DNA of 64,000 bases from Perca fluviatilis (lineage: Eukaryota; Chordata; Actinopteri; Perciformes; Percidae): the NCBI RefSeq assembly GCF_010015445.1, contig NC_053119.1, forward strand, positions 2,417,727 through 2,481,726, in the 5' to 3' direction. Below are positions 11,764-26,066 of this stretch, piece after piece (the stretch's first letter is position 1; every line of letters starts with the position of its first letter). A program made the position numbers and the translations under genes. The notes below the pieces were generated by a model. That model was not told the origin of the DNA, made no database searches, and saw only the letters and a program-made list of their open reading frames with translations.

Positions 11764-12144
11764 ATGAATCGAGGCATCAAGCGACAGGGCAGAGAAAAAA
11801 AGAGAGAGAAATATAAGAGAGCACTGTTGGCTGACGGTGAAAAATGCTGCAAACTGACTGATTTGTTTTTAAACTCAAGTGCAGCTTCAGCTAGCATTAG
11901 CGCTAAAACAGCTAGCACGTTAGCGCTATATCTGAGCCAGTACACCAGGGAGAAAGACAGGACAGTGAGGAATATGAGGAAGAGGAAGAACAAAACGAGC
12001 AAGAGGAGGATGAAGAGATAGACATGGATAACGAATCTATGGAACTAACCAACACAGAACAACAAGGCTGCTGTGGGTCTGAATGTGGATTACCAGAAGT
12101 AACAGAGATGGAGACCAATGCTGCAGGACGCGAGTGTAGCTACA
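11764..12144 (+). pseudogene. N-terminal exon of a hAT-type transposase (possible)
   Basis: From ATG at 11764 the frame encodes a basic stretch (KRQGREKKREKYKR) followed by LTDLFLNSS, a pattern seen at the start of hAT transposases and their ZMYM1-like relatives. Near 11955 a one-base shift moves into a strongly acidic Glu-rich frame that continues to about 12140. There a good donor is seen, ACA before gtaagt at 12145. No hAT core or dimerisation domain follows in the next 1.5 kb, so this is an isolated fragment. The family assignment rests on composition and context only. Confidence 0.45.
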
Positions 12145-12199
12145 GTAAGTTTGGCAGCTACAGAATATTATATTATTATGGAGCTGCTGGCTCTGATGA

Positions 12200-12860
12200 T
12201 TTTATAAGTCTATGTTTTGTTGCAGTTGTTTATAGCATGGGAGTTTACGTTCACCATCACTGGGGCTATCAAAAGTGCGTGTTCTTAGCGTGCACAAAGT
12301 TCTATCTGGCGACACCCCCTCCCACCCCCAACGATCGGGGGCGCTGGTGGGTGGAAATGCCAGGGCGGCTTTTTGTTCCCAGTCCGTCACTGGACACGCT
12401 GTTGAAGGAGCGTGTGCAGGGGGAGTGTGGGTTTGCACATGGCTGTAACTCCACAGATAGAAGTTCCTCCTTCTATCATTTCCGTGGAATAACAGCAGTT
12501 GTAGCCATTTGTATGAACCCGACCAGGGCATTGATGAATGTCTCCAGACAATAACAGACAGATCACGCTGAATAGCGCATCTTTTCACTGGAGTTTTACC
12601 GCTGGGTTTTAAAATGTTTGTTAGGTCGGCTTGCATGAAAGAAATCTTTAAGGATATATCTCCCGTATCCAGAATACTTCACATCAGTTGCCGGCTTAAA
12701 GGGTCAGGATCCACTTTAACACTTGAAAAATGTGTCAAACACTGGCCATCTGGTTTTAAAATAATTGCCAGAAATACATATACCTGGAGAGTCACAAGCA
12801 CACCTTTACCATCTGCAGCCATCTTGCTGAGAGCTGGTATCAAACGTGTTTCATAAAAAT
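12200..12860 (-). pseudogene. LINE-like N-terminal fragment with a degenerate 2A-like motif
   Basis: Around 12500-12560, read on the minus strand, a hydrophobic stretch (VICLLLSGD) runs into IHQCPGR. Several LINE clades open their protein with a hydrophobic segment followed by a 2A-like GD-x3-NPGP peptide. Here the Asn and the last Pro are replaced, so ribosome skipping would not be expected. The surrounding frames are broken and no endonuclease follows. The rest of the interval (12560-12860) shows no recognised domain. Confidence 0.35.
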
Positions 12861-13133
12861 CAGTTATTTTTAAGTTATTTATAAGTTTTAATAACTGTGG
12901 GAAAGGGTGTGTTCACTTTAGTAGAAACCTGCTAAAGAATATGTGTTCTTGACAGGACTTTAAGGAAGAAATTTGTATTTAAACAAATTATGAATAAATA
13001 AATGAATAGTAAATAAATTAAGAAAACAGTTTAACTTGAACACACACACACAATCACAAACAGACAGACACACACACTGACACACTGACAACGAAAACCA
13101 CACACACACACAGACATAGACACAACAAATCTG
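12861..13133. repeat. AT-rich spacer and CA-rich simple repeat
   Basis: AT-rich DNA (12861-13040) grades into degenerate (CA)n with cagaca interruptions (13040-13130). No gene is visible. Confidence 0.7.
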
Positions 13134-13137
13134 TTAA

Positions 13138-13530
13138 CCCTCGTGTTGTCTATCCCTCGACCATCAAGCACCTTTTAGTTTTTCTGGGTAAAAATGTAAA
13201 ATAAAATAATACAACTTTTTTTGAGACCTTTTTGTAATTTTTGTAAATGTTTTTGTCACTTCTTTTATGTTTTTGTTGATTTATTTCAGTGCTTTTTGAC
13301 CTTTTTGTTGTTTTCCGTCGCTTTACGGTAAAAAAAACAAATTCTTCGACATTTTTGTCACTTTTTTCAATATTCTTTTATAAATTTTTTTTTATCAAAT
13401 TGACTTAAACATCCAAATTCAATGAAGTAGTGAACTGATCATTCATTTAACTTGTGAAGAGCATTGTATGGAACCATCCACATTATTTTTGTGTACATAT
13501 TGATTGAAAGAAACCCAAATTTCCCTTAAA
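13138..13530 (+). mobile_element. piggyBac-like non-autonomous element, one end
   Basis: The left border reads TTAACCCTCGTGTTGTC (TTAA at 13134-13137), the form expected of a piggyBac target site plus CCCT terminus. The internal sequence is T-rich with repeated ttttgtcactt and tttttgac phrases. A diverged copy lies at 54048-54400 and shares the internal region up to gtgaactgatcat and gtatggaac. I did not find the opposite terminus in either copy, so both are truncated or diverged. Confidence 0.6.
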
Positions 13531-13830
13531 GAAACTTTTTGAAAATTGATAAATTTTGACCCAAAGACATCAGGAGGGTTTAAAAGATATAATATTACTG
13601 ACAATAATATGACAGACTGCATCACGGTGTAGGAAAAAAAGCGACCGATTCTACCAAAGCCAGAGTCTTGTAAGAACCACCGGTCACTTCTCAAAGTTTT
13701 CCCTTTAATTATTGTGTTCGTTGAAAGGCAGACAAGGAAATGAATACTCAGGATTTGTTCAGTTAAATTATAACAATCTTTAGTAAAATGATATTGCAAA
13801 CAGATATTTCATATGCATATGGATCAGCCG
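13531..13830. other. Unassigned
   Basis: A minus-strand open frame of about 118 codons (13443-13799) crosses this interval, but it has no recognised motif and overlaps the repeat on its left. I regard it as chance. Confidence 0.45.
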
Positions 13831-14590
13831 CTCCTTCGAGACTTCCAGACAGGAGGAGACAGCGAGGCCATCCCAGGCTACAGGACATTGTTATTCTAAA
13901 CCAAATATATTTCTACAACGGAATACATATTCTGTGAGAACATCACCATGCCCCTGCCTGTACGGCTGCCTTCCCACTCCCCAGCCGTGGATCACCAGTG
14001 ACCTGAAAGTTCTTCTGAATGAGAAAAGAAAAGCTTTCAGGTCCTGGGACAGACAAGAGCTGAGTGGAGTACAGCACAAACTAAAGGGATAAACTGAGGG
14101 AATGTAAAAACTCCTGCGGGAGGGTGGAAGCTGGAGGCCCGGCGGCAAAAAAAAAAAAAAAGGAAAAAAACGGGGTGGGGGGTGAAGAAGACCAACACCA
14201 GGCAGCCATGAGAGATCAAACAAGCTGAACTGTTACTTTAACAGGTTTAGCTCACAGACATCCCCTGCCTCTTCTACCACTCCACCAACCCCCACACCCT
14301 CTCTGCCCCCCCCTCTCTTGCTCCCACACCTCCCCTCTCACCCCCTGTGGTCTGCCCACTCCCCCAACAACTACAGCACATCTCATCTCCCCCACAGGCA
14401 CTTCAAGCACCCCCCTGCTTTTCATTCACACCTTGCCAGATGAGGAGACAGCTGGAGAGGCTTCCCCAGCCCCAGGGTCCTGAAGACCTGCGCCAGTCAG
14501 CTGTCTGGTGTTCTCCAGTATGTCTTCAACCTGAGCCTGATGCGCCTTCACACTGGCAGCTGAAAAAATGGCAGAGAGACTAGAACACAA
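13830..14590 (+). pseudogene. LINE fragment: endonuclease end and pre-RT linker (CR1/Rex1-like)
   Basis: Plus-strand frames near 13970-14220 read WITSDLKVLLNEKRKAFRSW and QELSGVQHKL, then KKITGF-like text, as in the region joining endonuclease and reverse transcriptase in CR1-like fish LINEs. A Pro-rich linker follows at 14280-14410, then RRQLERL and GPEDLRQSAV at 14440-14520, which precede the polymerase palm. Frames are broken by a poly-A slip at 14146-14161 and other indels. It is a partial copy with no 5' or 3' end. Confidence 0.7.
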
Positions 14591-14990
14591 GTGATAAGTG
14601 TCGTAGTACGGTTCTCTCTGACCTCTCTACTACAGATAGAAACAGAAAGGCTGCTGGGTGGAGAAAAGTTTGCCCAGGACGTTGACATGTAAGGTCGGTG
14701 AAATGGCATATAGCGGTATAGTGTCAATAGTTCGATGTTTGTTGCTAGCTAACCAGTTAGCATTAGCAAGTTTGTTTATCAGTACCATAGCAATGCTAAC
14801 TTCTGATCGGTACCGTCCGTAGCCTTTTGCAAGAGTTACATTTTTTGAACGCATCCAGATGACCAACTGACACGATTATTTTCGCACTGCACTTGTTCGG
14901 ACCAATTTGCATGCGGTCTGCGAATCTCCAGAGGAAATGAATGACTTCCGGTCGTTTCTAAGCCATATCGGAGGTGATGTCAACTGCCAG
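14591..14990. other. Unassigned insert between two LINE pieces
   Basis: About 400 bp separate two plus-strand pieces of what looks like the same LINE. The insert contains gctagctaaccagttagcat-type text. I see no gene, terminal repeat or clear target-site duplication. Confidence 0.45.
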
Positions 14991-15153
14991 TGTGAAGGTG
15001 GCAAGAAGTCGACTCAAAGACTACCGCCCAGTGGCTCTCACATCCCATGTGATGAAGGTGCTGTAGAGGCTGGTCTTGGCCTACCTGAGCCCGCAGGTGA
15101 GATCTTCTCTGGACCCTGTACAGTTTGCCTTCCAGCCTCGTCTGGGAGTGGGA
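14991..15153 (+). pseudogene. LINE reverse transcriptase fragment
   Basis: The plus strand reads SRLKDYRPVALTSHVMKVL, a TAG, then RLVLAYLSPQVRSSLDPVQF and AFQPRLGVG. This is the early palm of a CR1-like reverse transcriptase and fits as the continuation of the LINE at 13830-14590. The catalytic block is missing because the homology stops at the boundary with an integrase fragment that runs the other way. Confidence 0.72.
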
Positions 15154-15695
15154 GTAGCGCCGAGGACTCAACAGAAAGATTTCCACACCTGGGATGTGAA
15201 CTGGGGTCCCCGGTCGGAGACAATGTCCTGGGGGATTCCGTGGAGGCGGAAGACATGGTGGACCAGGAGGTGGGCGGTTTCCATGGACGTGGGCAGCTTG
15301 GGCAGGGGAATGAAGTGGACTGATTTGGAGAACCGGTCTACAACGGTGAGTATGACTGTGTTGCCTTGGGAGTTGGGCAGACCGGTAACAAAGTCCAGGG
15401 CGATATGGGACCAGGGCCGACCGGGGACTGGAAGAGGGCGGAGCAGACCGGTGGGCGGCCGGTGGGATGGCTTGGGCGGGCGCACACCTCCAAAGCCGTC
15501 CGCCGAAGCTCCGCAGTCCCTTTTCAGCGGTGGGCCACCAGAACCGCTGGCGTAGCAGGAACAGGGTTGCGGCCACACACCCGGGTGGCAGCTGAACCTG
15601 GAGGCGTGCGCCCACTGGAGGACCTGGGAGCGGACACTTGAGGAAGGGCGTAAAGCGATTGGTGGGGCCCGATACTCACAGCCAGCCGACCACAA
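15154..15695 (-). pseudogene. Ty3/gypsy integrase core fragment
   Basis: Minus-strand frames encode an integrase piece. It has a SCHPGVW region near the N-terminal zinc-binding part, then [15 protein letters not shown] with the first catalytic Asp, [37 protein letters not shown] with the second catalytic Asp, and [14 protein letters not shown] follows FC, where the family normally continues. The glutamate of the D,D-35-E triad lies beyond the break. Two overlapping frames are needed for the N-terminal half, so at least one frameshift is present. No long terminal repeats, protease or gag are nearby; this is a fragment of an LTR retrotransposon. Confidence 0.85.
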
Positions 15696-16130
15696 CCATC
15701 ACATTAATGCCCCATACCCCCCTCCACACACATCATAAGTAACCCCCTAGGTTATGGCTAAGCCCCGAATGTTTATATCGTTCTGGCTCCGCCCTGTTGT
15801 GGGGGCACATTATCAAAATGAAGTGTGATAAGAGGGGGAGTATGTGTTGTTGTTCTCTTCTGTTTCTTCTGTGACTGTGAGGAAAGGTGGGTGGGGAGTG
15901 AGGTTTATTAGATGTTCATTGAAGCATTGGATGACATAATGTATGATTATGTTTCTATGTAGGTTAACTGATTGTTTATTGTGTGTTTTATGCGCGATAT
16001 GTCGCCATTTTGTTTCCCTAGAATGCCAAAGATGAATTTCTCCTCTAGGAGACAATAATGGCTTAGCTTATCTTATCTGCCGTTGGGGTGGGAGGGGGGC
16101 ATATCATAGTGGGGGTCTGGGTGTCCTCCC
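15696..16130. other. Unassigned spacer before duplication copy B
   Basis: No gene seen. The text has C-rich and G-rich patches and tgtgataagagggggagtat near 15824, which resembles sequence outside an LTR-element body but is not diagnostic. Copy B of the duplication starts at about 16131. Confidence 0.4.
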
Positions 16131-16995
16131 CCAGGGAAGTTTTGAGCATCAGCAACTTCATTTCCTGGATTGGGATTCACTTTTATGCATCAATTTACGG
16201 TGGGAGTGCCTTTATTTAGCCTATGTGAAGAAGAAAAAACAATTTGACATTTCAAAATATGTCAAAGATATAATGGAAAGTATGTTATTTTGTCATTAGG
16301 CATTTTTAAAAGGGCATATGGAAATCCTGGTGCTTTCTTAGTGGGTATTGTTAAGAAATTCTAAAAGAACGTGATCATTTGATGTCTGAGGAGGAAGGAG
16401 AGGCTTGGGTCCAGTTGAAAGTTAATCAAAAGGTTTAATAAACAACATGATGAAAAGGACATGACAAAAACAAATGTTACACTGCAGCTGACAGCGGAAT
16501 GAAATGACATGCTTCCTCTTCACAAATTACATCAATCAGTCTGGTGACATAACAAAACAATACACTGTACACAGCCGACTGCAAGACATGCTTTCCCTTG
16601 GGGGGGTCACAGTTCTGCAGTCCCAAAATCACCTCTGTTTCAGAATTACATTCCTGTGGAATTGTGGGTGTTTCCTTGAATGAGAACTGTCCCAGGTTAA
16701 GGACCCTGATTTCAGGTTTACGCTTGGTCATAGACTAAGGTCGTTTATCATGTAGATACATGGTAGCAGCGATTCTATTCAAGTTTACAGAGATATGCAT
16801 TTCCTTTGTTCTAATCCAGTCTGGCCCAGCAGGGAGTGGCTCCCCAAAAAGCAGACCTTTCCTGTGGGGACAATGAGTCTCCTCCAGTATGCTAAGTGAC
16901 AGATATGACCTGATGATTCTTTAGAAGCTAGAGATGGAGTGAACCAGTCAAATGCTAATTACTATTGTTCATGTTGTACCCAGGAGGCCAAGTGT

Positions 16996-17000
<5 letters not shown>

Positions 17001-17060
<60 letters not shown>
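17001..17060. repeat. (CA)n microsatellite, long allele
   Basis: About 60 bp of uninterrupted CA, upstream of the first exon of zinc-finger copy B. The open frame across it (16952-17257) is low-complexity. The paralogous site in copy A (1164-1186) is much shorter. Confidence 0.97.
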
Positions 17061-17065
<5 letters not shown>

Positions 17066-17336
17066 GTCCTTGAGTTACAGATAGATAAACATGCAGTTCA
17101 GGGGGCTGACTTCAGTCTGTCCTCATTGGCTGGAGGGGTGTCCATCTTGAAAAGGTTTCCATGGAAACCAGAGCACTCCTCAGATAAGAGCTGCAGCTCT
17201 TTTCCCGCTAACACTGAGAACATTATCAGACCCTGTGGATGTGAGGAGAGCATCTGAATATCTCTGTGTGCTTTGATTTGTAGCCTACTGAACAGAATCC
17301 AGAGGGAGTCCAGCAGCCCCAGTGGAGATCTGAGGA

Positions 17337-20072
<2,736 letters not shown>

Positions 20073-21556
20073 ACTTGTTTTCAGCGCAAGCTGTTTCCTC
20101 CTGCCTCCTCCTCATGCCCTGATAGCTGTGTTGTTATATTCTGATCTTCTCTCCACATTGAAGGCTGACCAGCAGTAACGACTATTTAAGTTTAGGAAAA
20201 AGATCGTGTTTGGATTAAAAACACTACCAAAGAACACACCTTCTTCTTCTTTGGATTAAGTAGAATAGTTGCTGCAATAGCATATTGCTGCCCTCTACTG
20301 TTTGTTACCGACATTGTCTTAAATTATCCCTCCTCCTCATCCCGGCCCCTCTCCCTCCGTCGTGCTTCCGAGCACTAACTCCCTAACCCCCAGCTAGCAG
20401 ATAGGGAAGAGATGTTTGCTCTATGTGACAAAAATGTTGTAACCTAAAGCTTAGAGCAACTTTAACAAGTAAAGGAACAAATGGAAACTAGAAAAAATTT
20501 CTGAAAAAAATGAATGGTGAATGCCAGAATCTTTGAGAAAACTGCATGAGTGGGGTTTAACAACAAATTTGTTCTTGAGAACATTTGGTGAATGAGGCCC
20601 ATTGTTTATAATATCATTTTCAATTTAAGAATACATGTTTAAGGATTTTAGGATGAAGAAAAAACTCTCAACATTTTGCAGCAATGTTCAAAATAATAAT
20701 CTCTGGCTGCTTTCTCATTTGGGCCTAGACGTGGTATGGCTGCTCTAGGGCTATTAGTTTTAACCTTTTTGAAATTGTTTTAATATACCAAAACTCCCAA
20801 AAGTTGGCACACAAAACGTTTTAGCATTGTGAGACTATACAGAGATTTGGGGCCATGGTTTAACAAGCAATGGGTAGAAGGCCTTAATTTGGACATTGAT
20901 CTAAAATTGGTCCAAACTTTGTTCTCATCCTTACCGACATACTGGAAGTTGGCCATTTTTAATTGTATGCTCTCCATTTATTGTTATTTTGTAGTTTAAC
21001 ATTGTATTTTCCTACTTGTTGAAAGTTTCTTTAAAAAATTTTTGTCTGATATTTTATATTCACTGTTTGTATTGTCTTTGACAGAATGTGGTTTTAAATC
21101 TATGGAGGTTGTGTTCAGACTCAAATCAAAGACACTGATGATGTCATGCAAAATAAAATAAAAAGAAAGCAACCTGTTCGTTGACACACAGACAAGGATG
21201 GAGCAGCAGGAAACGGACCAGGTCAAATAGCAAACAGCTGATTTATTATTCTGACTCGTAGAATAACATTAATTATTCAATTGTTTTAAATTTCTGAGAA
21301 TGTGGAACAACTAAATGCAAAATAAATGAAATAAAACAAGGCCACATGCTGATTATTTGTGACTTGATTTGATGGATTTATTCTTCCTGTTGTGTCTGTG
21401 TTTAAACTCCTAATTAAAAGGTCAAGTTTCCATCCACTAAAAGTTCTGTTGTTGCTGCTGACAGACTCAGATTATTATTCTAAGTGTCTGACAACATTAT
21501 GAGATGGATCCCTACAGAGATAGACCTTTTATTAAAGAGTAAGATCCTTTTCATTT
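20073..21556. other. 3' flank of zinc-finger copy B
   Basis: Collinear with 4891-6340 but with indels; for example, a C-rich segment at about 20330-20400 has no partner in copy A. No coding frame or named repeat is recognised. Confidence 0.5.
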
Positions 21557-21904
21557 ACAGAGTGTCTATTTGCCCCCGGTACGAATAGCCTCGGCCACAC
21601 AGCTGAGCTATTCACACCCTATGATGTAACAACAAAACACGTTGCTCGCGTGCATCGAAATCATGGTGGACGTTCATCTTCCATGACCGCAAAAACTGGC
21701 ATATTAGGAAAGTTTTGTCTCTGAAGTTTATAACAATTGAATTTCTAGCGGAAAATGGACACTACAGTTGCGCTTTCTGTCTTTAGTGAAAGCATACAAC
21801 CGTTAGTTTATTAGTTAGTACCTATTTTTTGTATACAATATGGTTACCTAACAACCGAGTCTTGAAGACATCAAGTCGTGAACAGTTGTAAAGCATTCTG
21901 AAAG

Positions 21905-21970
21905 AACTGCTAGCTGAGTGGTTAGAATGCTTACCTTTGGTATGGGAGTAAGGAGCTCAACCCCTCTTAG
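21905..21970 (+). repeat. tRNA-like patch (possible SINE head)
   Basis: tagctgagtggtta resembles a tRNA A box, and about 45 bases later gagctcaacccc weakly resembles a B box. No cloverleaf can be completed. It may be a decayed tRNA-derived SINE. Confidence 0.25.
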
Positions 21971-22164
21971 GTTGTCTTGTTTTTTAAATTTTGGATTGGA
22001 TAATTTCCATGCAATTACGCAAGTCAGGGCGAAAGAAAAGTTGTTTTGCAGGTTGGTAGGGGAAGACTCATGATATGCCTGCTCTGGTTGGGTTGGTTAG
22101 GTTTAGGCAAGAGGAGTAGGATTGGTTATGGTTAGGGTAAGAATGTCAGGGCGATAATATTCCA

Positions 22165-23060
22165 AAAAGGTGTAATACATGAGTAGTATAGTATGGATGG
22201 AATACTGAATCTCTAATTATTGCTCCTGAAAGTCGTATCCCTGAGATAAAGCATCATATTGGGGACTTAGGCTTGTCTGTCCAGCCGAGTCTCAGGAGCT
22301 TAGGTGTGGTTTTTGACTCAGCTATGTCGTGGATCACCACTCTAAATTATTAGTTAGGAACTCTTTCTTCCACCTGAGAAATATCTCTAAGTTAAGACCA
22401 CTTGTCACTAAGGATGAATTAGAGATGATTATTCATGCTTTCATTTCTTCACGCTTAGATTACTGCAACAGTCTTTTTACTTGTCTGAGTAAGAATCAGC
22501 TTTATCGTCTCCAGACTGTTCAGAACTCTGCTGCAAGGCTTTTAATGCACATTAACAAAAGAGCACAACATCACGCCCTGTTTTAGCAGCACTTCACTGG
22601 TTACCAGTCCAGTATAGAATTCAATTTAAAATTCTGGTCATTACTTTCAGAGCCTTGCACGGTCAAGTTCCTTTCTACATCTCTGATTTGATACAGCTAC
22701 ATACCCCCACCCGTAGTCTGAGATCATTAGGTCAGATGCTAATAGTGGTTCCCCGCACTCATTTTAAAACTAGAGGGGATCGGTCATTCCAAGCAGTGGC
22801 TCCTAGGCTGTGGAATGACCTGCCTCTTGCTCAGTTGGTGGATTCTGTCGAACTTTTTAAAAGCAGCTGAAGACTCTGCTGTTCAAGCAGGCTTTACTTA
22901 GTCGATGGGTTTTTTTATGGTTTTTGTTACATTTTCTATTTGTAATTCAATGTGCTCGTATTCTGACTTCTTGTGTTGTATTGCATTTTATTGTGAAGCA
23001 CTTTGTGATTTTTATCTGTGAAAGATGCTATACAAATAAATTTGACTTACTTACTTACTA
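22165..23060 (+). pseudogene. L2-like LINE, 3' end only
   Basis: Plus-strand frames encode the C-terminal part of an L2/CR1-like reverse transcriptase: LSVQPSLRSLGVVFDS, FHLRNISKLRP, HAFISSRLDYCNSL, RLQTVQNSAARLL, then RGDRSFQAVAPRLWNDLP. Frame changes occur near 22325 and 22580. After the stop comes a short 3' UTR ending gctatacaaataaatttgac followed by ttac-type repeats. That is the usual form of a fish L2-like tail. The copy is strongly 5'-truncated and lacks the catalytic YADD block. Confidence 0.8.
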
Positions 23061-23304
23061 TGGATAACTGTGTAACTATATGCCAAGGTACTGTAAATGC
23101 ACAAGGGTGCAAATAGCATACATTGATATATGTACCAGACGGGGTATTAATAGAACACATTGCTGTGTGCACCGGGCGGGTACCGAATAGCATTCATTTC
23201 TAATTGCACCAGGGTACAAATAGCATACACTGCTAATTGTACCATGGGTGCAAATAGCCTCACCCTTTAGTTTAACATCAAACAGCCCCGAAATCCCCAT
23301 CACC

Positions 23305-23490
23305 AAACCAACCAGACTCCATGTAAATAATCAGGACTGTTAGTGTGTATAGAGCCAGCATATCTCCACCAGACTCCATGTAAATAATCAGGACTTTTAG
23401 CGTGTATAGAGCCAGCATATTTCCACCAGACTCCATGTAAATAATCAGGACTTTTAGCGTGTATAGAGCCAGCATATCTCCACCAGACAT
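23305..23490 (-). repeat. 57-bp minisatellite, ~3 units (copy B)
   Basis: Same 57-bp unit as 6408-6975 but with only about three copies, ending with the partial phrase catatctccaccagac. The minus-strand frame again stays open with the 19-residue period. Array length differs between the duplicates. Confidence 0.92.
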
Positions 23491-23899
23491 TTTTACATTC
23501 ATTCGGCTTAAGTGGTGCCCAAAAGGTCTTGGGTGCTCCACCTAAAGACTTCTAATAGTGAGTCTGGATCAATGCCAGATAACATGGAGTTAGAGCAGGT
23601 TGTTTGCTGGGAGAACCAGCATTGGCAACATTCAGATGAAGTAGAGAAGGACTGTCATATTGATGCAGGATTAGAGTCAGATTTCCAATGTACCTTTGCC
23701 AGCTGAATGTTGGTTCTCATACCGGGAGTTGAACCCAGAACTTAACAACATGTGGACCGACCTTGCGTAGCTTTTGTTTGACGGATGCTTTAGTCTTGCA
23801 GCAACATGTGGACAGCCCATAATGAACGGAGGTTCTGCAACCAATGATTGTCTAGATACACATCCTTATCCATCTGCTTGTTTACCAGCTAAATACCGA
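23491..23899. other. Spacer with partial tRNA-Glu-like 3' half
   Basis: No protein gene is recognised. The text ataccgggagttgaaccc near 23720 matches the T-arm and 3' side of a tRNA-Glu read on the minus strand. The segment 23775-23890 (cttgcagcaacatgtggaca to ccatctgcttgtttaccagc) recurs at about 26942-27020, where it also precedes a tRNA-Glu relic. The interval is therefore part of a repeated tRNA-bearing unit. Confidence 0.5.
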
Positions 23900-23971
23900 T
23901 TCCCATAATAGGAGTTGGACCCTGGTCGCCTGGGTGAAAACCAGGAATCCTAACCACTAGACCATATGGGA
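23900..23971 (-). tRNA. tRNA-Glu(TTC)-like pseudogene 1
   Basis: On the minus strand the sequence starts TCCCATATGGTCTAGTGGTT, has the D arm and anticodon stem-loop CCTGG-TTTTCAC-CCAGG (anticodon TTC), and ends TATGGGA before a discriminator A. It is 72 nt long and the acceptor stem pairs fully. The T arm is damaged: cagggTCCAACTcctat loses two of its five pairs. I call it a decayed tRNA-Glu gene or a tRNA-derived repeat, not a safe functional gene. Confidence 0.7.
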
Positions 23972-24432
23972 CTGACTACTAATTAATAACAGTTACAGTT
24001 GCAGTTACTAGTTACTTCTTCCAAAAAGAAAGAAACTAAAATAGTATAGCATAGTATTAGTATATTTATCTTAGAAACACTCCTGGTCATCCCCAGCTGT
24101 GAAACCACGTCTTGTTGTCCAAGCCTGTGTGTTCTCGCTAGATAAATGTGTGCAGCATTCACTGTCCCGTGGAAATAATGCAATATAGAGCTTCATGCAG
24201 ATCACCATGATAGATAACCAGATAACCAGAATTTTAAGTCAGAATGTAAACTGAGCCACAGATGGTAAGCTCTATTACATTAACCTAAAACTAACTTCAT
24301 TAAAATGCCACAGCTCATACTAGTTTTTTAATTATTAGAATATAGACATTAAGAGAATAAATTGTTATGCAAGTACAACTTTTAATACATAAAGTACATT
24401 TATCAGGTAATCAGGTATTTTTTACTTTAACT
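23972..24432. other. AT-rich spacer
   Basis: No gene is seen. It includes gttacagttgcagttactag text like that in fish non-autonomous hAT elements (compare 27139-27860). It ends at the TA target of the IS630-like transposon. Confidence 0.45.
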
Positions 24433-24943
24433 TACAGTTTTTTCAATTGCTAGACAGTGGGCACAACTGGAGTCACATGTGCAAAACTCAAACTACAGTC
24501 TGCACTACCACCAGTCACCTGAGCTAAACAGTTCACATCAGCTGCAAAACTCATTCCAAGCAACACAGCTCTTAACACATGGCTCAAAACAGGCTCAGTG
24601 CAGCCAAACACTATGCACAACCCTCACTGAGATAACACACACTGTGACTCAGAACACACTGAGAGTAAAAACACTAGCATCAAACACCAATACAGAAAAT
24701 ATTTAACTTTTCATCTTTACAGTTTGAACAATTTCAGTGACTTCATACAAAGTAATATTTTCTTCATAGAAAAGAGTGACATTCTTTCACATGATTTATT
24801 TAAATTTTAGAACATAATTCTTTAAGGTAAATGAAAATTTGCAGTTTGCTTCAATAGTCTGTAGTAATTCTACGGAATTACAGTAATGAGAAAAAAGGTG
24901 GAAACTAAAAGTACATACTGTAATCGAACAAATAATTGAGGGG

Positions 24944-26017
24944 CTAATCCTGCCTCTCTCTAGCATCAGGCCACAGGTTTTCATCAACATCACATCTAAT
25001 GTTCTCTCTTGCCATGCACCTGGGGAGAACCTTCTGGAGGGCCTTATCCATCCCTGGCAGTCCTCTGGACTCGCTGTCCTCACATCCGGCACGCATGGCT
25101 TCCAAAAGAGACATTTGGTCATGTGGGTGGTGACCAAACACTTTCCACGTCCAGGCAGAGAAAAACTCCTCAATTGGGTTGAGGAAGGGTGAATATGCAG
25201 GCAGGTACAAAACCATAAATATGCGATGTGCTGCAAACCAATCTGTGACAGCTGCAGAGTGGTGAAAAGCAACATTATCGCAAACTATGACAAAAACTTG
25301 GGGGTTTCTTACTGGCTCCCCCCTGTTCTGCTGGCACTAGCTGAGCATAGAGCTGTTCTAGGAAAGCTATAAGCCTTTCTGTGTTGTATGGGCCAATGAG
25401 TGGTGTGTTGAGAAGCAAACCATCATTGGCCATTGCAGCACACATAGTGATATTTCCCCTTTGGCCTGGAACCTCCACAGTGGCCCTTTGACCTATAACA
25501 TTCCCTTCCTCTGCGCCGTGTTTTTGGCAAGGTTAAATCCAGCTTCATCGATAAATACAAATGAATGTGGTGTTTCCAGTGCTTCCACCTCCATTACTCT
25601 CTGAAAAACAGTACATGCACAGTTTTACTGTAGTAATGCTAGTGTTTTTTTACTGTAAACATTTTTTATAGCTGGGTATGTAACCTCAGACGTCTTACCT
25701 GGACATATTGGTATCTTTGCTCTTTTACCCGTTCACTGTTTCTCTCGGAACGGTACAGTGTATATCTGTTTCATTGTAACTTGGTGTTTCTGTAGGACTC
25801 GAGCAATAGTTGTTGTGCTGACAGAATTAACATTTTCAAATATATCATTATCAGCCAGCACTCTATTTTGAATCTCCCGCAGTTTTATTGCATTGTTGAC
25901 AACAACCATGTCAACAATAGCATTTTCCCGCGATCTGAAAATATTTTTCCTCTTCCTCCTGTTGGGGGCAGCCTTTGGGTCCTGTTGTAAAAATATATTT
26001 TACAGTCAAACTTACTG

Positions 26018-26066
<49 letters not shown>

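Larger units (their letters stand above)
21557..23262. mobile_element. ~1.7-kb insertion in copy B
   Basis: Copy A is continuous across gctccttttagtttaacat (6351-6369), while copy B is split at the same point: ...gatcctttt before and ...ccctttagtttaacatc after. The insert carries a tRNA-like patch, a LINE 3' end (22165-23060), and at its right edge imperfect ~40-bp tandem units built on gggtgcaaatagcatac (23095-23260). Its left edge has a similar phrase, ggtacgaatagcctc. The class of the host insert is unknown. Short direct ccttt text at both edges is too brief to prove a target duplication. Confidence 0.6.

Noticed and set aside
14907..15641. Plus-strand frames of 91-159 codons over the integrase
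   Set aside because: They lie opposite the minus-strand integrase or run across the LINE junction and have no coherent domain beyond the LINE piece.
15154..15695. Complete LTR retrotransposon or retrovirus
   Set aside because: Only an integrase core fragment is present; no LTRs, gag, protease, polymerase or envelope is seen nearby.
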